Assembly: GCA_964564845.1 (NCBI GenBank)
Contig: CAZMCN010000011.1
Span: 1-26,965 of the forward strand
Direction of reading: 5' to 3'
Length of the DNA stretch: 26,965 nt
DNA from: CAYXPG01 sp964564845
Lineage (GTDB): Bacteria; Planctomycetota; Phycisphaerae; Sedimentisphaerales; Anaerobacaceae
Position 1 is the first letter of the stretch. Each line of letters begins with the position of its first letter. The notes beneath the pieces are model-generated. The model made no database searches. It was not told where the DNA came from and was given only the letters and a program-made list of their open reading frames with translations. Made by a program: the position numbers and the translations under genes. Below are positions 7,496 to 15,350 of the stretch, piece after piece.

Positions 7496-9811
7496 TCACG
7501 GCTTTCCCTTGCTTGGCAGAGAGATTGTTACTGTCGTTCCGCTGCCGACTTTGCTCCTTATGTCCAGCGAACCGCCGTTCAGCTCCGTCAGACGAACGGC
7601 ATATGCAAGACCCATCCCGCGTTTTCGGCCCGCAGGCCTGTAGGAGAAAAACGGCTGGATTGCCTTCTGCAGCGTCTCAAAATCCATCCCGCGCCCCGTG
7701 TCACTGATTTGCAGTTTCACAGAGGTGCCGGATGCATTATTAACTGCGGCAACCTCGATCGGCCCAGACCCTTCTTCGTATGATTCGAGAGAATTACAAA
7801 AAATGTTTGCTATCGCTGAGACAATCTGCGCCGAGTCCACAAAAACGTCCTTAACATCTTCAGCAATCTCAACCTTCACATCCAGTTCTTCGATGTTTTG
7901 TTTCTGTGCAGCCAGCTGAGAAGCTTCATCAAGGAGCTGCTTGATGCTTGTTTTGGTTACCTTTGGCTCCGGCGGAGAGGCAAAACTCATCAGGTCGTTA
8001 ATAATATGAGATAACTTGTTAGCATTTTCCTGAATCTGTTTCAGGCTCGCTTTCTTTTCAGGGTCGGTTTCACTTTCCACCAGTATCTCTGTGCGCCCTG
8101 ATATTACAGAGAGTGGGTTATTCAGTTCATGTGCCGCCCCCGCTGCCACCTCAACCAGATGGGCAATACTGCTCTCTCCTGTCATCACCTTCTGCAGAGT
8201 ACCCTGCTCCTGCTCAATTTCTTCTTCCTCCGGAATGGCTTGTACCTGCTTTGCCGGCTCTTGCTGCTGAGTAATTTGCTGTCCCGGCCGCTCACCTGCT
8301 TTTGTCAGTAGTTTAGAGAATTGCTCGGCAAAATGCTGCTGCCTCTGCTGCGCAAGCGCAATATCTAAAACAGCGGCGCCGATAGAAGCAGCCCCCCTGA
8401 AGTTCTCACGGAATTCTTCCACATCACCCGGATAGCGAAGCTCAAAAACTATCGCTCCGACCGCTTTAGCTCCGCTAAGCAAAGGCAAAATCTTGCTCTG
8501 GCTCAACTCAAACTCAACGTCTAACTGGTTGAGGAGCCATTCGACGTAATCAGCGGCCTCAAGAATCACAAAATCCTTTGTCATTGGTTTTGGTATCAGC
8601 TCAGAACCTGCAGTTCTTTTAAGGAAGACTTTCTTTGCCTGTAACAGATTTTCTACAACAACTGCTTCGAGAAACTCCGAATTGGCCGATGGCACAAGAT
8701 ACAAACAAACCCTGCCTGTCTGGTAAAACTTCTGCCAGCGAACAGCAAAATCCTGGGCTATTTCAATAGGCGGTTTGGCCGAGTTTGTGCTCAGAAGAAA
8801 TTCTGTCATAAAATCCAGATGACTCGAAGTGCTTTGCAGCCGGCGATTTTCCAGAGACAATTTTGTGCTTTCCCGTGCTAATTGAACAGCGGTGCTGTGA
8901 GCGGCTTCGCAATAGTTTTTAACTGCATCGGGCAAATCCAGCCCCAGAACTTTGGACTTTTGTTGAACTTTCTCACCAAGGCCGCTGCGGATTCGCTCTA
9001 ATTGCTCCTGTGTAATTGCAAGTGACTGGGTAATCTCGTCCGTCAAATCGACTGTATCGTAACTGCCCGATTGGCCTGGCCCGCATTGCCGCACAATCAA
9101 ATCAGCCAACCGGACGATTTGGGCGATTGCCGCTTCGGGCATACTTTGAGAGATTGAGCCGGTATTAGCGTGGTGAAGCCAGATGGCCAGGATAATTTCT
9201 TCAGGGAAATGCCATTTTTGCCCTAACCGTTTACCGAGGATTGTATGGTCGGTGCCGAGGTGTTTTTGTTCGATGGCCAGCGACGAAGCCCTTTGCGTTT
9301 TTGCTTCTTCTGCAATTCGGGCCGAGCTTTTTGGCATCACCTCATTCAGAGCAAACTTGCCGATATCATGCAGCAGACCGGCCGAATAAGCTAACTGCGG
9401 ATTAATTTGGGACGAAACTGTTACCGCTAATTCCGCCGCACAGCAGCCCACAGCAAGACAATGAAGCAAAAGTTCTTTTTCTGTAATGGCTTTGTCATTG
9501 TCGGTTGGCAGAGAAACTTTGATAGAAAAAAAGGCATTGCGAACTGCTTCTGCCGGCAATTTATCAAGTGCCCTGCAAATAGAGAATTTTTCCTCGGCCA
9601 AATTTATACCTTCCTGGTTGAGCAGCGAAAGGGCCTTGGCTGTTAGGGCCGGGACCGATTCAATTATTTCAGCTAAATCGGAGCTCTTCTGCTCGATGAG
9701 ACCGGACAGAATCCTTGCTGCGATTGAAGGAGGTATGTAAAGTGAATCAAGTTGATAAACAGCCAGTTCTACCGCCTGGGTCTCTGCCGCTTTAGCCATT
9801 TTGTCCGACAT
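7496..9811 (-). CDS. HDOD / GAF-like / histidine kinase hybrid sensor
   Basis: 771 aa, cytoplasmic, with no membrane segment. Domains in order: HDOD (about 17-235) with an intact LLHDIGK (146-152, H148-D149) and WLHH (211-214), so it retains HD-type metal ligands; a linker helix (300-335); a GAF-like domain (about 340-490); a Gln/Glu-rich linker (490-545); a dimerisation/phosphoacceptor domain with AAHELNNPL (H561); and a HATPase with N-box N673 (IFCNSLES), DTGRGM (704-709), FF and RGMGLAYA (731-738). It should autophosphorylate H561 in response to a signal sensed by the HDOD or GAF-like region. The start ATG 9811 has GAGGAC upstream. The likely partner is the HTH-REC protein encoded just upstream on the same strand, 267 bases away. 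Confidence 0.88.
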   Translation of the reverse strand: MSDKMAKAAETQAVELAVYQLDSLYIPPSIAARILSGLIEQKSSDLAEIIESVPALTAKALSLLNQEGINLAEEKFSICRALDKLPAEAVRNAFFSIKVSLPTDNDKAITEKELLLHCLAVGCCAAELAVTVSSQINPQLAYSAGLLHDIGKFALNEVMPKSSARIAEEAKTQRASSLAIEQKHLGTDHTILGKRLGQKWHFPEEIILAIWLHHANTGSISQSMPEAAIAQIVRLADLIVRQCGPGQSGSYDTVDLTDEITQSLAITQEQLERIRSGLGEKVQQKSKVLGLDLPDAVKNYCEAAHSTAVQLARESTKLSLENRRLQSTSSHLDFMTEFLLSTNSAKPPIEIAQDFAVRWQKFYQTGRVCLYLVPSANSEFLEAVVVENLLQAKKVFLKRTAGSELIPKPMTKDFVILEAADYVEWLLNQLDVEFELSQSKILPLLSGAKAVGAIVFELRYPGDVEEFRENFRGAASIGAAVLDIALAQQRQQHFAEQFSKLLTKAGERPGQQITQQQEPAKQVQAIPEEEEIEQEQGTLQKVMTGESSIAHLVEVAAGAAHELNNPLSVISGRTEILVESETDPEKKASLKQIQENANKLSHIINDLMSFASPPEPKVTKTSIKQLLDEASQLAAQKQNIEELDVKVEIAEDVKDVFVDSAQIVSAIANIFCNSLESYEEGSGPIEVAAVNNASGTSVKLQISDTGRGMDFETLQKAIQPFFSYRPAGRKRGMGLAYAVRLTELNGGSLDIRSKVGSGTTVTISLPSKGKP

Positions 9812-9840
9812 TTACTTGTCCTCGTATGTTGCTGTTCTTT

Positions 9841-9870
9841 TACTCAGTATGAATCAGTATTAATTCGTAT
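9841..9870. repeat. Three 10-bp direct repeats upstream of the HDOD kinase gene
   Basis: TACTCAGTAT, GAATCAGTAT and TAATTCGTAT are consecutive 10-base units that share a (C/T)AGTAT-like core. They sit 30-60 bases upstream of the kinase start codon. Ten-base spacing places the cores on one face of the helix, as in some operators. The repeats could equally be neutral slippage products. Confidence 0.4.
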
Positions 9871-9964
9871 ATAAAAACACTTTATGCTCAGTGCTTTCTG
9901 TATTAAAACAATTTCCGCAAAATCAGGAAAATCCACGATTAAAAATTACAAGCATAGAGAAATT

Positions 9965-9992
9965 CAGTCTCGGGTCTCGAGAATCGAGTCCA
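9965..9992. repeat. Short heptanucleotide array
   Basis: Four 7-base units in phase: CAGTCTC, GGGTCTC, GAGAATC, GAGTCCA. It lies in the gap between the HTH-REC and HDOD-kinase genes. Confidence 0.4.
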
Positions 9993-10078
9993 TAACCCGG
10001 AAAAATACTTGTTTTTTTCTTCTGACTCCTGCCTCCCTAACCTGATGCACACTTACAAAATCGTGCAGTTTGAACTAT

Positions 10079-10645
10079 TTATTTCATTTGTAGAACTTTG
10101 GCGATTTTGTCGGTAAGTTCAGCAATATTAAATGGTTTTTTTATGAAATCTTCGGCACCGGTTTTTAATAGCTGGTCTATTTCATCCCGTTTTATAACGC
10201 CGCTGACGATAATTATTTTGATATTTACGAATTCGGGGTTCTTCTTTATGGTATGACAGACGACGTTGCCGTTGACGTCAGGCAGCATGTAGTCCAGCAG
10301 TATAAGGTCCGGCCGGAACTGCTCGGTTGATATTCCCGCTTCATAACCGCTGGCCGCAGTTTTGATTTCGAATCTGCCGTCGCGGACAAGAATGTCCACC
10401 ATAAGTTCGACGATTTCAGCATCATCATCAACGATAAGCACTTTCTTTTTGCCGGAGTCTAATTTGTCAAGCGGGATGTTGTTCTCCTTCATAAATGCTA
10501 CCAGGCTGTTACGAGGAATTCTGCGGAACTTTGAGCCCGGGATACGGAATCCCTCTAATCGGCCGGAATCGAAACATCTGATGATAGTTTGCTGGCTGAC
10601 TTTGCAAATTTCAGCAGCTTCGCCGGTAGTAAATAAATCTTTCAT
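10079..10645 (-). CDS. HTH (excisionase-type) - response regulator receiver fusion
   Basis: 188 aa. Residues 1-55 form an excisionase/MerR-type HTH (FTTGEAAEICKVSQQTIIRCFDSGRLEGFRIPGSKFRRIPRNSLVAFM). Residues 67-187 form a CheY-like receiver: acidic pocket D73-D75 (VDDD), phosphoacceptor D118 (LILLDYMLPD), S148 (IVSG) and K170-P171 (FIKKPF). The HTH precedes the receiver, the reverse of most response regulators; I have seen this order repeatedly in Phycisphaerae. It probably changes DNA binding when phosphorylated by the neighbouring kinase, which is inferred from proximity. GGAGAGG lies about 12 bases before ATG 10645. Confidence 0.88.
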   Translation of the reverse strand: MKDLFTTGEAAEICKVSQQTIIRCFDSGRLEGFRIPGSKFRRIPRNSLVAFMKENNIPLDKLDSGKKKVLIVDDDAEIVELMVDILVRDGRFEIKTAASGYEAGISTEQFRPDLILLDYMLPDVNGNVVCHTIKKNPEFVNIKIIIVSGVIKRDEIDQLLKTGAEDFIKKPFNIAELTDKIAKVLQMK

Positions 10646-10714
10646 TTTATCTAATCCTCTCCATTAACCAAATCCATTTGACGGAAGGCCTATCTATATT
10701 GCCTTTCTGCCCTA

Positions 10715-10743
10715 ATTTAACTATCGGACGGTAGAGTTGTCAA
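10715..10743 (-). promoter_or_regulatory. Sigma70-like promoter of the HTH-REC gene
   Basis: On the minus strand a perfect TTGACA (10743-10738) is followed after 17 bases by TTAAAT (10720-10715). The predicted start is near 10707, about 60 bases before the start codon. Confidence 0.6.
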
Positions 10744-10926
10744 GGATAAAAAGTATTGAAAAGGCGGAATTTTGGCAAAGAAACAATATTTTATGAGACG
10801 TTGTTAAAATGGAAAGAGTTTGAAAAGGATTTTGAGTACCGCAGCTTTAGGTGGTGAAAATGGTTAGGGAGATAGAATTAGAAGATAGTTGAGCAGGAGA
10901 TAGGAGAGGGATTTTCGAGAAGGCGT

Positions 10927-11205
10927 TTGGACATTCAGTTAATCAGGACTTTTTTGAAAAATTTTCTAACTTTTTATCCACGGAAGAGTTGGGCCATTGG
11001 GGGTGACAAAAGAGAAATTGGCAAAAATTGGGAAAAACTACGGGCAACTTGGCTATTTGGTTTTATCGCTCTTTTGTTTAATCCGCTAATTCCGATACAC
11101 TTGTCGAGAGAGATATGGCAGCCGATAGACGTTATATGTGCTTTGCTGTTTGTTATTGCAGCGATTGTTTTGAAAGAGCAAGAAGAAAAACATCAGGGCG
11201 AATAA
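10927..11205 (+). pseudogene. DUF6804-like small membrane protein, N-terminally truncated
   Basis: The 92-codon frame opens with TTG and has no ribosome site. Its second half, WLFGFIALLFNPLIPIHLS and REIWQPIDVICALLFVIAA, matches the last two membrane segments of a small family I recognise as DUF6804 (function unknown). The normal N-terminal membrane segments are replaced by a hydrophilic stretch (KSWAIGGDKREIGKNWEK) unlike the family. I read it as a decayed gene whose recognisable part is about 11039-11205. A real short variant is possible but less likely. Confidence 0.5.
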
Positions 11206-11290
11206 ACTCTTCAGGCTCTTACTGCTCGGTTTTGGTGCGGTGTTTTTGGTTCGTCGCTGGTATCTCGTATCTCGTGAAGTGTCGCTGGGG

Positions 11291-11305
11291 GGCGACGGCT
11301 AAACA
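11291..11305. repeat. 15-bp direct repeat, copy 1
   Basis: GGCGACGGCTAAACA occurs here and, identically, at 11489-11503. Its GGCTAAA core is the flank of the nearby REP-like hairpins. Copy 2 adjoins the displaced ruvB tail. Confidence 0.6.
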
Positions 11306-11310
11306 AATAT

Positions 11311-11336
11311 AACCCCCAGCAATGCTGGGGGCTAAA
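11311..11336. repeat. REP-like hairpin 2
   Basis: CCCCCAGC (11313-11320) pairs perfectly with GCTGGGGG (11324-11331) across a 3-base loop, followed by CTAAA. It has the same layout as hairpins 1 and 3: AA, stem, loop, stem, CTAAA. Confidence 0.6.
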
Positions 11337-11343
11337 TATTTTT

Positions 11344-11373
11344 GAGATTGCTTCGGCCTTTGGCCTTGCAATG
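11344..11373. repeat. GAGATTGC palindromic dispersed repeat, copy 1
   Basis: ATTGC...GGCCTTTGGCC...GCAAT is an interrupted palindrome. A second copy with the same outer arms and GGCCT core lies inverted at 26830-26860. Confidence 0.55.
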
Positions 11374-11413
11374 ACCTACAAAGTGCGAAAGGAAAAGTGT
11401 TCCTTACGTCTGC

Positions 11414-11439
11414 AACCCCGCCTAAAGGACGGGGCTAAA
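11414..11439. repeat. REP-like hairpin 3
   Basis: CCCCGCC (11416-11422) pairs with GG-A-CGGGG (11427-11434) with one bulged A, loop TAAA, followed by CTAAA. It is the third member of the family in the window. Confidence 0.6.
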
Positions 11440-11451
11440 TATAAGGGATTT

Positions 11452-11494
11452 ACGGTTGTTGTTTTTCAAAAAGTTTCGGCTGGTCGGTGGCGAC
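11452..11494 (-). pseudogene. Displaced second copy of the ruvB 3' end
   Basis: Bases 11465-11494 match 27 of 30 bases at 11583-11612 inside ruvB. Read on the minus strand it encodes VATDQPKLFEKQQP followed by TAA, against AAPDQPKLFEE in ruvB. QPKLF near the terminus is a natural RuvB ending, so this may be the older tail, cut off when the present 3' end arose. Confidence 0.6.
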
Positions 11495-11504
11495 GGCTAA
11501 ACAT

Positions 11505-11539
11505 TTAATAGCGAATAGGGGATAGGGTTTAGGGGATAG
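11505..11539. repeat. Heptanucleotide array across the ruvB stop codon
   Basis: Five in-phase units on the plus strand: TTAATAG, CGAATAG, GGGATAG, GGTTTAG, GGGATAG. In the ruvB sense they read CTA-N4. The ruvB stop codon (11529-11531) lies inside the fourth unit, so the last RuvB residues are encoded by the repeat. Confidence 0.6.
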
Positions 11540-12641
11540 TAAAGTAATTACCCTCACTTACGTTCGGGCTCTGGTTACTTTCTTCGAAAAGTTTCGGCTG
11601 GTCGGGGGCGGCTTTCTTGCTACTCTGCGAAGCACGAGTTTTGTGGTATTTTAGGTTTAGATGTTTGCAGGCGGCTTTTGTAAGCTCCCTGCCGCGCCTG
11701 GTTCGGCGGAGGAAGCCAATCTGTAAAAGATACGGCTCAACCACATCTTCCAGTGTGTCTCTTTCTTCGCCGAGTGTTGCTGCGATAGCTTCGATACCGG
11801 CAGGGCCGCCTTCATAGACGTTCGCCAGTGCCTGCAGAAAAGCCCTGTCCGGCTCATCCAGTCCCAGTGGGTCAATCTGCTCCATCTTGAGAGCACTTTC
11901 GACTATTTTTGAGCTGAGAATCCCCTCGCCTTTGACCTGTGCATAGTCGCGCACGCGTTTTAGCAATCGATTGGCCACCCGGGGCGTGCCGCGGGAGCGG
12001 GCTGCAATCAACTCCAGCGTGCCATCTTCACAATCAAGGCCCAGCAGTTTTGCCGAGCGGTCAAGAATCTGCGTCAGTTCGCCGGCGTTGTAGAAATCCA
12101 GGTGATAGAGCATTCCGAATCGGCTGCGCAGCGGTGCGCTCAAGAGGCCTGCCCGCGTGGTTGCGCCAATGAGAGTAAAACGCTTCAGCGGGAAATTGAT
12201 GGTCTTTGCGTGAAGTCCGCTGTCAACGGTGAAATCGACCCTGAACTCCTCCATCGCCGGATAAATAAATTCTTCGACCGGCGTGCTGAGCCGATGAATC
12301 TCATCGATAAAAAGCACATCGCCGGTATTGATATTACTCAAAAGCCCCATCACGTCGCCCTGTTTTACCATAGCCGGGCCTGATGAGCAGCGAATTCGTG
12401 CGCCCATTTCGTTGGCCACGATGTTGGCGAGTGTGGTCTTGCCCAGTCCGGGCGGGCCGTAAAACAGAATGTGCTCCAGCGGTTCGGCCCTCTGCCTTGC
12501 CGCCTCTATCGCAATGGCGAGCTTCTGCCTGACGTTGCCCTGGCCGACGCATTCATCTAAGTATTTCGGCCTGAGCGAAACGTTAAACTGCTCCTCCTGC
12601 TGGTTTAACGGCTGTCCGTTTATTACTCTGTCTATCGCCAT
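11529..12641 (-). CDS. ruvB: Holliday junction branch-migration ATPase RuvB
   Basis: 370 aa, longer than the usual 330-350. The AAA+ motor has Walker A GPPGLGKTT (62-70), Walker B LFIDEIH (110-116) and the sensor/arginine-finger block GATTRAGLLSAPLRSRFG (159-176). A winged-helix DNA-binding C-domain follows (GGPAGIEAIA...EPYLLQIGFLRRTRRGRELT). With RuvA it forms the hexameric motor that drives Holliday-junction migration. The extra length is the tail after QPKLFEE, about 20 residues (ending NYFTIP) that look like translated intergenic DNA. The gene follows ruvA by 69 bases filled with heptad repeats, and no Shine-Dalgarno precedes ATG 12641. Confidence 0.97.
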   Translation of the reverse strand: MAIDRVINGQPLNQQEEQFNVSLRPKYLDECVGQGNVRQKLAIAIEAARQRAEPLEHILFYGPPGLGKTTLANIVANEMGARIRCSSGPAMVKQGDVMGLLSNINTGDVLFIDEIHRLSTPVEEFIYPAMEEFRVDFTVDSGLHAKTINFPLKRFTLIGATTRAGLLSAPLRSRFGMLYHLDFYNAGELTQILDRSAKLLGLDCEDGTLELIAARSRGTPRVANRLLKRVRDYAQVKGEGILSSKIVESALKMEQIDPLGLDEPDRAFLQALANVYEGGPAGIEAIAATLGEERDTLEDVVEPYLLQIGFLRRTRRGRELTKAACKHLNLKYHKTRASQSSKKAAPDQPKLFEESNQSPNVSEGNYFTIP

Positions 12642-12708
12642 AGTTTAGTTTGTAGTTCATTGTTCGTAGTTCGTAGTCTCTGAACTGGCAACCACGAACT
12701 ACCAACTA
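12641..12708. repeat. Heptanucleotide array with inverted partner between ruvA and ruvB
   Basis: Plus-strand units TAGTTTG, TAGTTCA, TTGTTCG, TAGTTCG (12646-12673) begin at the ruvB start codon. Inverted units CGAACTA and CCAACTA (12695-12708) end 2 bases before the ruvA stop. The two halves could pair as a hairpin in DNA or RNA. The units are the same as in the larger array at 17495. Confidence 0.65.
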
Positions 12709-12710
12709 TT

Positions 12711-13340
12711 TCAGACTTCTATTCCCTGTTTTAATCGGTAAATCAGCGGCACCAGAGCTTCTGCCGATTTTATATCGGGATGTCTCTTGGCTGCCAGTTC
12801 AATCAATTCCATCGCCTCGGTTCTTTTTTCGCCCCAGGCGATTAGGATTTCCAGGGCTTCGGCCTGGAACTGCTCGAACCTGGGCTCGGCAGCCCGCAAG
12901 GCTTCGGCACGCTCGGCAAAGGCCTCTAACTTACCCTTTAGCTCTGCGATAATCTGCTGGGCCATTCTCTTGCCGACTCCCGGCAGCGATTTTAGTAATT
13001 CGTCGTCGGCGTCTTCTATTGCCGCCGCTATGGTGGCTATCGGCACACTGAGAGAGCGCAGGGCCTTCTTTATACCTATTCCTTTGACGCTGACAAACCT
13101 GTTAAAAAAATCTCTTTCACTGTCGCTTAGGAAGCCGACCATTCTCGGGGTAAAAGAGCCGCCGCGCGGCGTCCCTTCGTAATATTCCATTGTGCAAAGG
13201 ACAATGTCCGAACCGATTTTGCCGGAGAGTGCATTTACACAGTAGCCCGGCAGCAGTATTTCATAAGCGAGGGCTCCGACCTGCACGAGGGCGTTGTCGG
13301 GAGCAAGCTTAACGAGTTTTCCTTCAATCCTCGCTATCAC
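12711..13340 (-). CDS. ruvA: Holliday junction DNA-binding subunit RuvA
   Basis: 209 aa. An N-terminal OB fold (MIARIEGKLV...YEILLPG) is followed by two helix-hairpin-helix motifs, VSVKGIGIKKALRSL (84-98) and LKSLPGVGKRMAQQIIAELKGKL (116-138), and a C-terminal RuvB-binding domain (158-209). The acidic-pin region reads YYEGTPRGG rather than the REDA-type text of proteobacterial RuvA. The start is GTG at 13340, whose GTGA overlaps the ruvC stop by 4 bases, indicating coupled translation. It binds the four-way junction and loads RuvB. Confidence 0.95.
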   Translation of the reverse strand: MIARIEGKLVKLAPDNALVQVGALAYEILLPGYCVNALSGKIGSDIVLCTMEYYEGTPRGGSFTPRMVGFLSDSERDFFNRFVSVKGIGIKKALRSLSVPIATIAAAIEDADDELLKSLPGVGKRMAQQIIAELKGKLEAFAERAEALRAAEPRFEQFQAEALEILIAWGEKRTEAMELIELAAKRHPDIKSAEALVPLIYRLKQGIEV

Positions 13341-13840
13341 AATTTGCCCACCTCTGTTACAACAGCATTATTTATCGAATTTGCGCAGCACAGCGCCGCT
13401 GCTATGGCATCGGCCACATCGTCCGGCTCCGGCACATCAGGCAGCGACAAAATCGTCTTAATCGTCCTTTGCACCTGCTCTTTAGACGCTCTGCCGTTGC
13501 CGGTGAGTGATTTTTTTATGCGAGTCGCGGCAAAGCTTCTGACCTCGATAGCCGCTTCTGCACACTTTTGTAATATAACGCCTCTTGCGTGTCCCATCAA
13601 GATTGCAGTTTTGGGATGTGCATAATGTGAGTACAACTGCTCGACCGCTACAACCTGTGGCCGGAATTTTGCCAGCAGTGACCTGGCATCTTCGGCTATT
13701 TGATTTAATCTTGCTTCTATTGCCAAACTATCAGATGTGCGAAAAACGCCCGCTTCAATCAAAGTATATTCCTCGCCGCCCGTCTCCAGGCAGGCGTATC
13801 CGCAGACCTGCAAACCCGGGTCGATGCCGAGTATCCTCAT
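13337..13840 (-). CDS. ruvC: Holliday junction resolvase RuvC
   Basis: 167 aa, normal length. RNase H-like fold with all four acidic catalytic residues visible: D7 (GIDPG), E67 (AVEQLY), D141 and D144 (EPDDVADA). The conserved HPKTAILMGHARGVIL segment follows the third strand. It cuts the Holliday junction held by RuvAB. ATG 13840 overlaps the cysS stop (ATGA), and its own TGA overlaps the ruvA GTG. Confidence 0.97.
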   Translation of the reverse strand: MRILGIDPGLQVCGYACLETGGEEYTLIEAGVFRTSDSLAIEARLNQIAEDARSLLAKFRPQVVAVEQLYSHYAHPKTAILMGHARGVILQKCAEAAIEVRSFAATRIKKSLTGNGRASKEQVQRTIKTILSLPDVPEPDDVADAIAAALCCANSINNAVVTEVGKL

Positions 13841-15315
13841 TTTCTTCTCCAGACAGTGCCTTCGGGCTTATCTTCGAGCACTATACCGATTTCGTCCAGT
13901 TTGTCGCGAATAGCGTCGGCCACCGCAAAGTCTTTATTCTTTCGGGCTTCGTTTCGATGCACAATAAAACTTTGCACCAGCTTATCAACGAGTTCATCAT
14001 CAACAGCGCCGGTTTTGGGGTATTGGTCTTTGACGATGCCGAGGCAGTCGCCGCCCAGCCGGCTGAACAAATTATCCACCGCATTAAAACTGGCCGGCGT
14101 TGTGCCGCCGTTCTCAAGCAGCTCTTTACTCAGCCGAACCAGCTCGAAAATAACCGACAGTGCGACAGAAGTATTCAAATCGTCGTTCATTGCCGCTTCG
14201 AACTTTTCCTTTAGCTGCTCCAGTTGCTCTGACACATTTTCATCAGCCTGCGCTTTGTTTGCTGCCTCCATTCTTTTTCGCACCGCTTTGACCGCCTCGG
14301 TTATCTTTTCTAAGCCGCTCTGTGCCGCGAAAAGGGCGGCATCGGAAAAATCCAGCGGACTCCTGTAGTGGCTGTTCAAAATCAACTGTCTAATCGCCAG
14401 CGGGTCATATCCTCTGGTCAACCTCTCGTGAGCTCCTGAGAAGGCCTGTTTTAGTGTGATAAAATTATTCAGGCTCTTGCCCATTTTTTTGCCGTCAACG
14501 GTAACCATATTGTGGTGTATCCAGTATCTGACGAACTGGGTGCCGTTGGCGGCTTCGGCCTGGGCGATTTCGCACTCGTGATGGGGGAACTGGTTTTCCA
14601 GTCCGCCGCCGTGGATGTCAAAGGTTTTACCCAGATATTTCATACTCATCACCGAGCACTCCAGGTGCCATCCGGGAAATCCCATCCCCCAGGGACTCGG
14701 CCACTGCATAATATGGTCGGCTGAAGCCTTTTTCCAAAGCGCAAAGTCCACCGGCGTCCTTTTATCCGGTGAGACCTCCACGCGGGCGCCTGCCAGCATC
14801 TCTTCGACGTTTCGGCCTGAAAGTTTGCCGTAGTCGGCAAATTTCGATACATCGAAATATACCGAGCCGTTGACCTCGTAGGCATAGCCCTTCTCCAGAA
14901 GAATCTTTACCAGGTCTATCTGCTCGGTTATATGGCCGCTGGCTCGCGGACTTATGTCAGGACGAACACAGTTCAGCTTGTCCATATCCTCGAAGTAGCT
15001 GCGTGTATAAAATTCCGCCAGCTCCATCGGATGTTTCTTCTCTTTTTTCGCTGCTTCAACGAGTTTGTCTTCGCCCTCATCGGCATCGTCGGTCAAATGA
15101 CCCACATCGGTTATATTCTGCACATAGGTAACGCTGTATCCCAGATAGCGAAGATAGCGAACCAGCACATCGAAGCTGACGTAGCTTTTGGCGTGGCCCA
15201 GATGCGAATGTCCATATACGGTCGGCCCGCAGACATAAATCCCGACCCGTCCCTTCTTTAACGGCTTAAATTCTTCTTTATTTCTCGTCAAACTGTTATA
15301 AAACTGCAATCCCAT
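13837..15315 (-). CDS. cysS: Cysteinyl-tRNA synthetase
   Basis: 492 aa, class I synthetase of usual length. The HIGH-type motif is HLGH (38-41) and the KMSKS-type loop is KMGKS (277-281). Predicted zinc ligands are C29, C220 (GWHLEC), H245 and E249 (PHHECEIAQ). The C-terminal helical DALR-like domain (330-440) and anticodon-binding tail (444-492, ending RRK) are complete. It charges tRNA-Cys. It lies 35 bases after ispF and overlaps ruvC by 4 bases. Confidence 0.97.
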   Translation of the reverse strand: MGLQFYNSLTRNKEEFKPLKKGRVGIYVCGPTVYGHSHLGHAKSYVSFDVLVRYLRYLGYSVTYVQNITDVGHLTDDADEGEDKLVEAAKKEKKHPMELAEFYTRSYFEDMDKLNCVRPDISPRASGHITEQIDLVKILLEKGYAYEVNGSVYFDVSKFADYGKLSGRNVEEMLAGARVEVSPDKRTPVDFALWKKASADHIMQWPSPWGMGFPGWHLECSVMSMKYLGKTFDIHGGGLENQFPHHECEIAQAEAANGTQFVRYWIHHNMVTVDGKKMGKSLNNFITLKQAFSGAHERLTRGYDPLAIRQLILNSHYRSPLDFSDAALFAAQSGLEKITEAVKAVRKRMEAANKAQADENVSEQLEQLKEKFEAAMNDDLNTSVALSVIFELVRLSKELLENGGTTPASFNAVDNLFSRLGGDCLGIVKDQYPKTGAVDDELVDKLVQSFIVHRNEARKNKDFAVADAIRDKLDEIGIVLEDKPEGTVWRRK

Positions 15316-15350
15316 CTCTCAAACACCTTCGATAAATTGCTTATAATTTT

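Larger units (their letters stand above)
10646..11528. other. Gene-poor intergenic region
   Basis: 883 bases between the HTH-REC gene and ruvB. Contents: the HTH-REC promoter, a membrane-protein remnant (10927-11205), REP-like hairpins, a palindromic GAGATTGC-type repeat, a 15-base direct repeat, a second copy of the ruvB tail and a heptad array reaching into the ruvB stop. Nothing recognised in 10745-10926. Confidence 0.6.
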
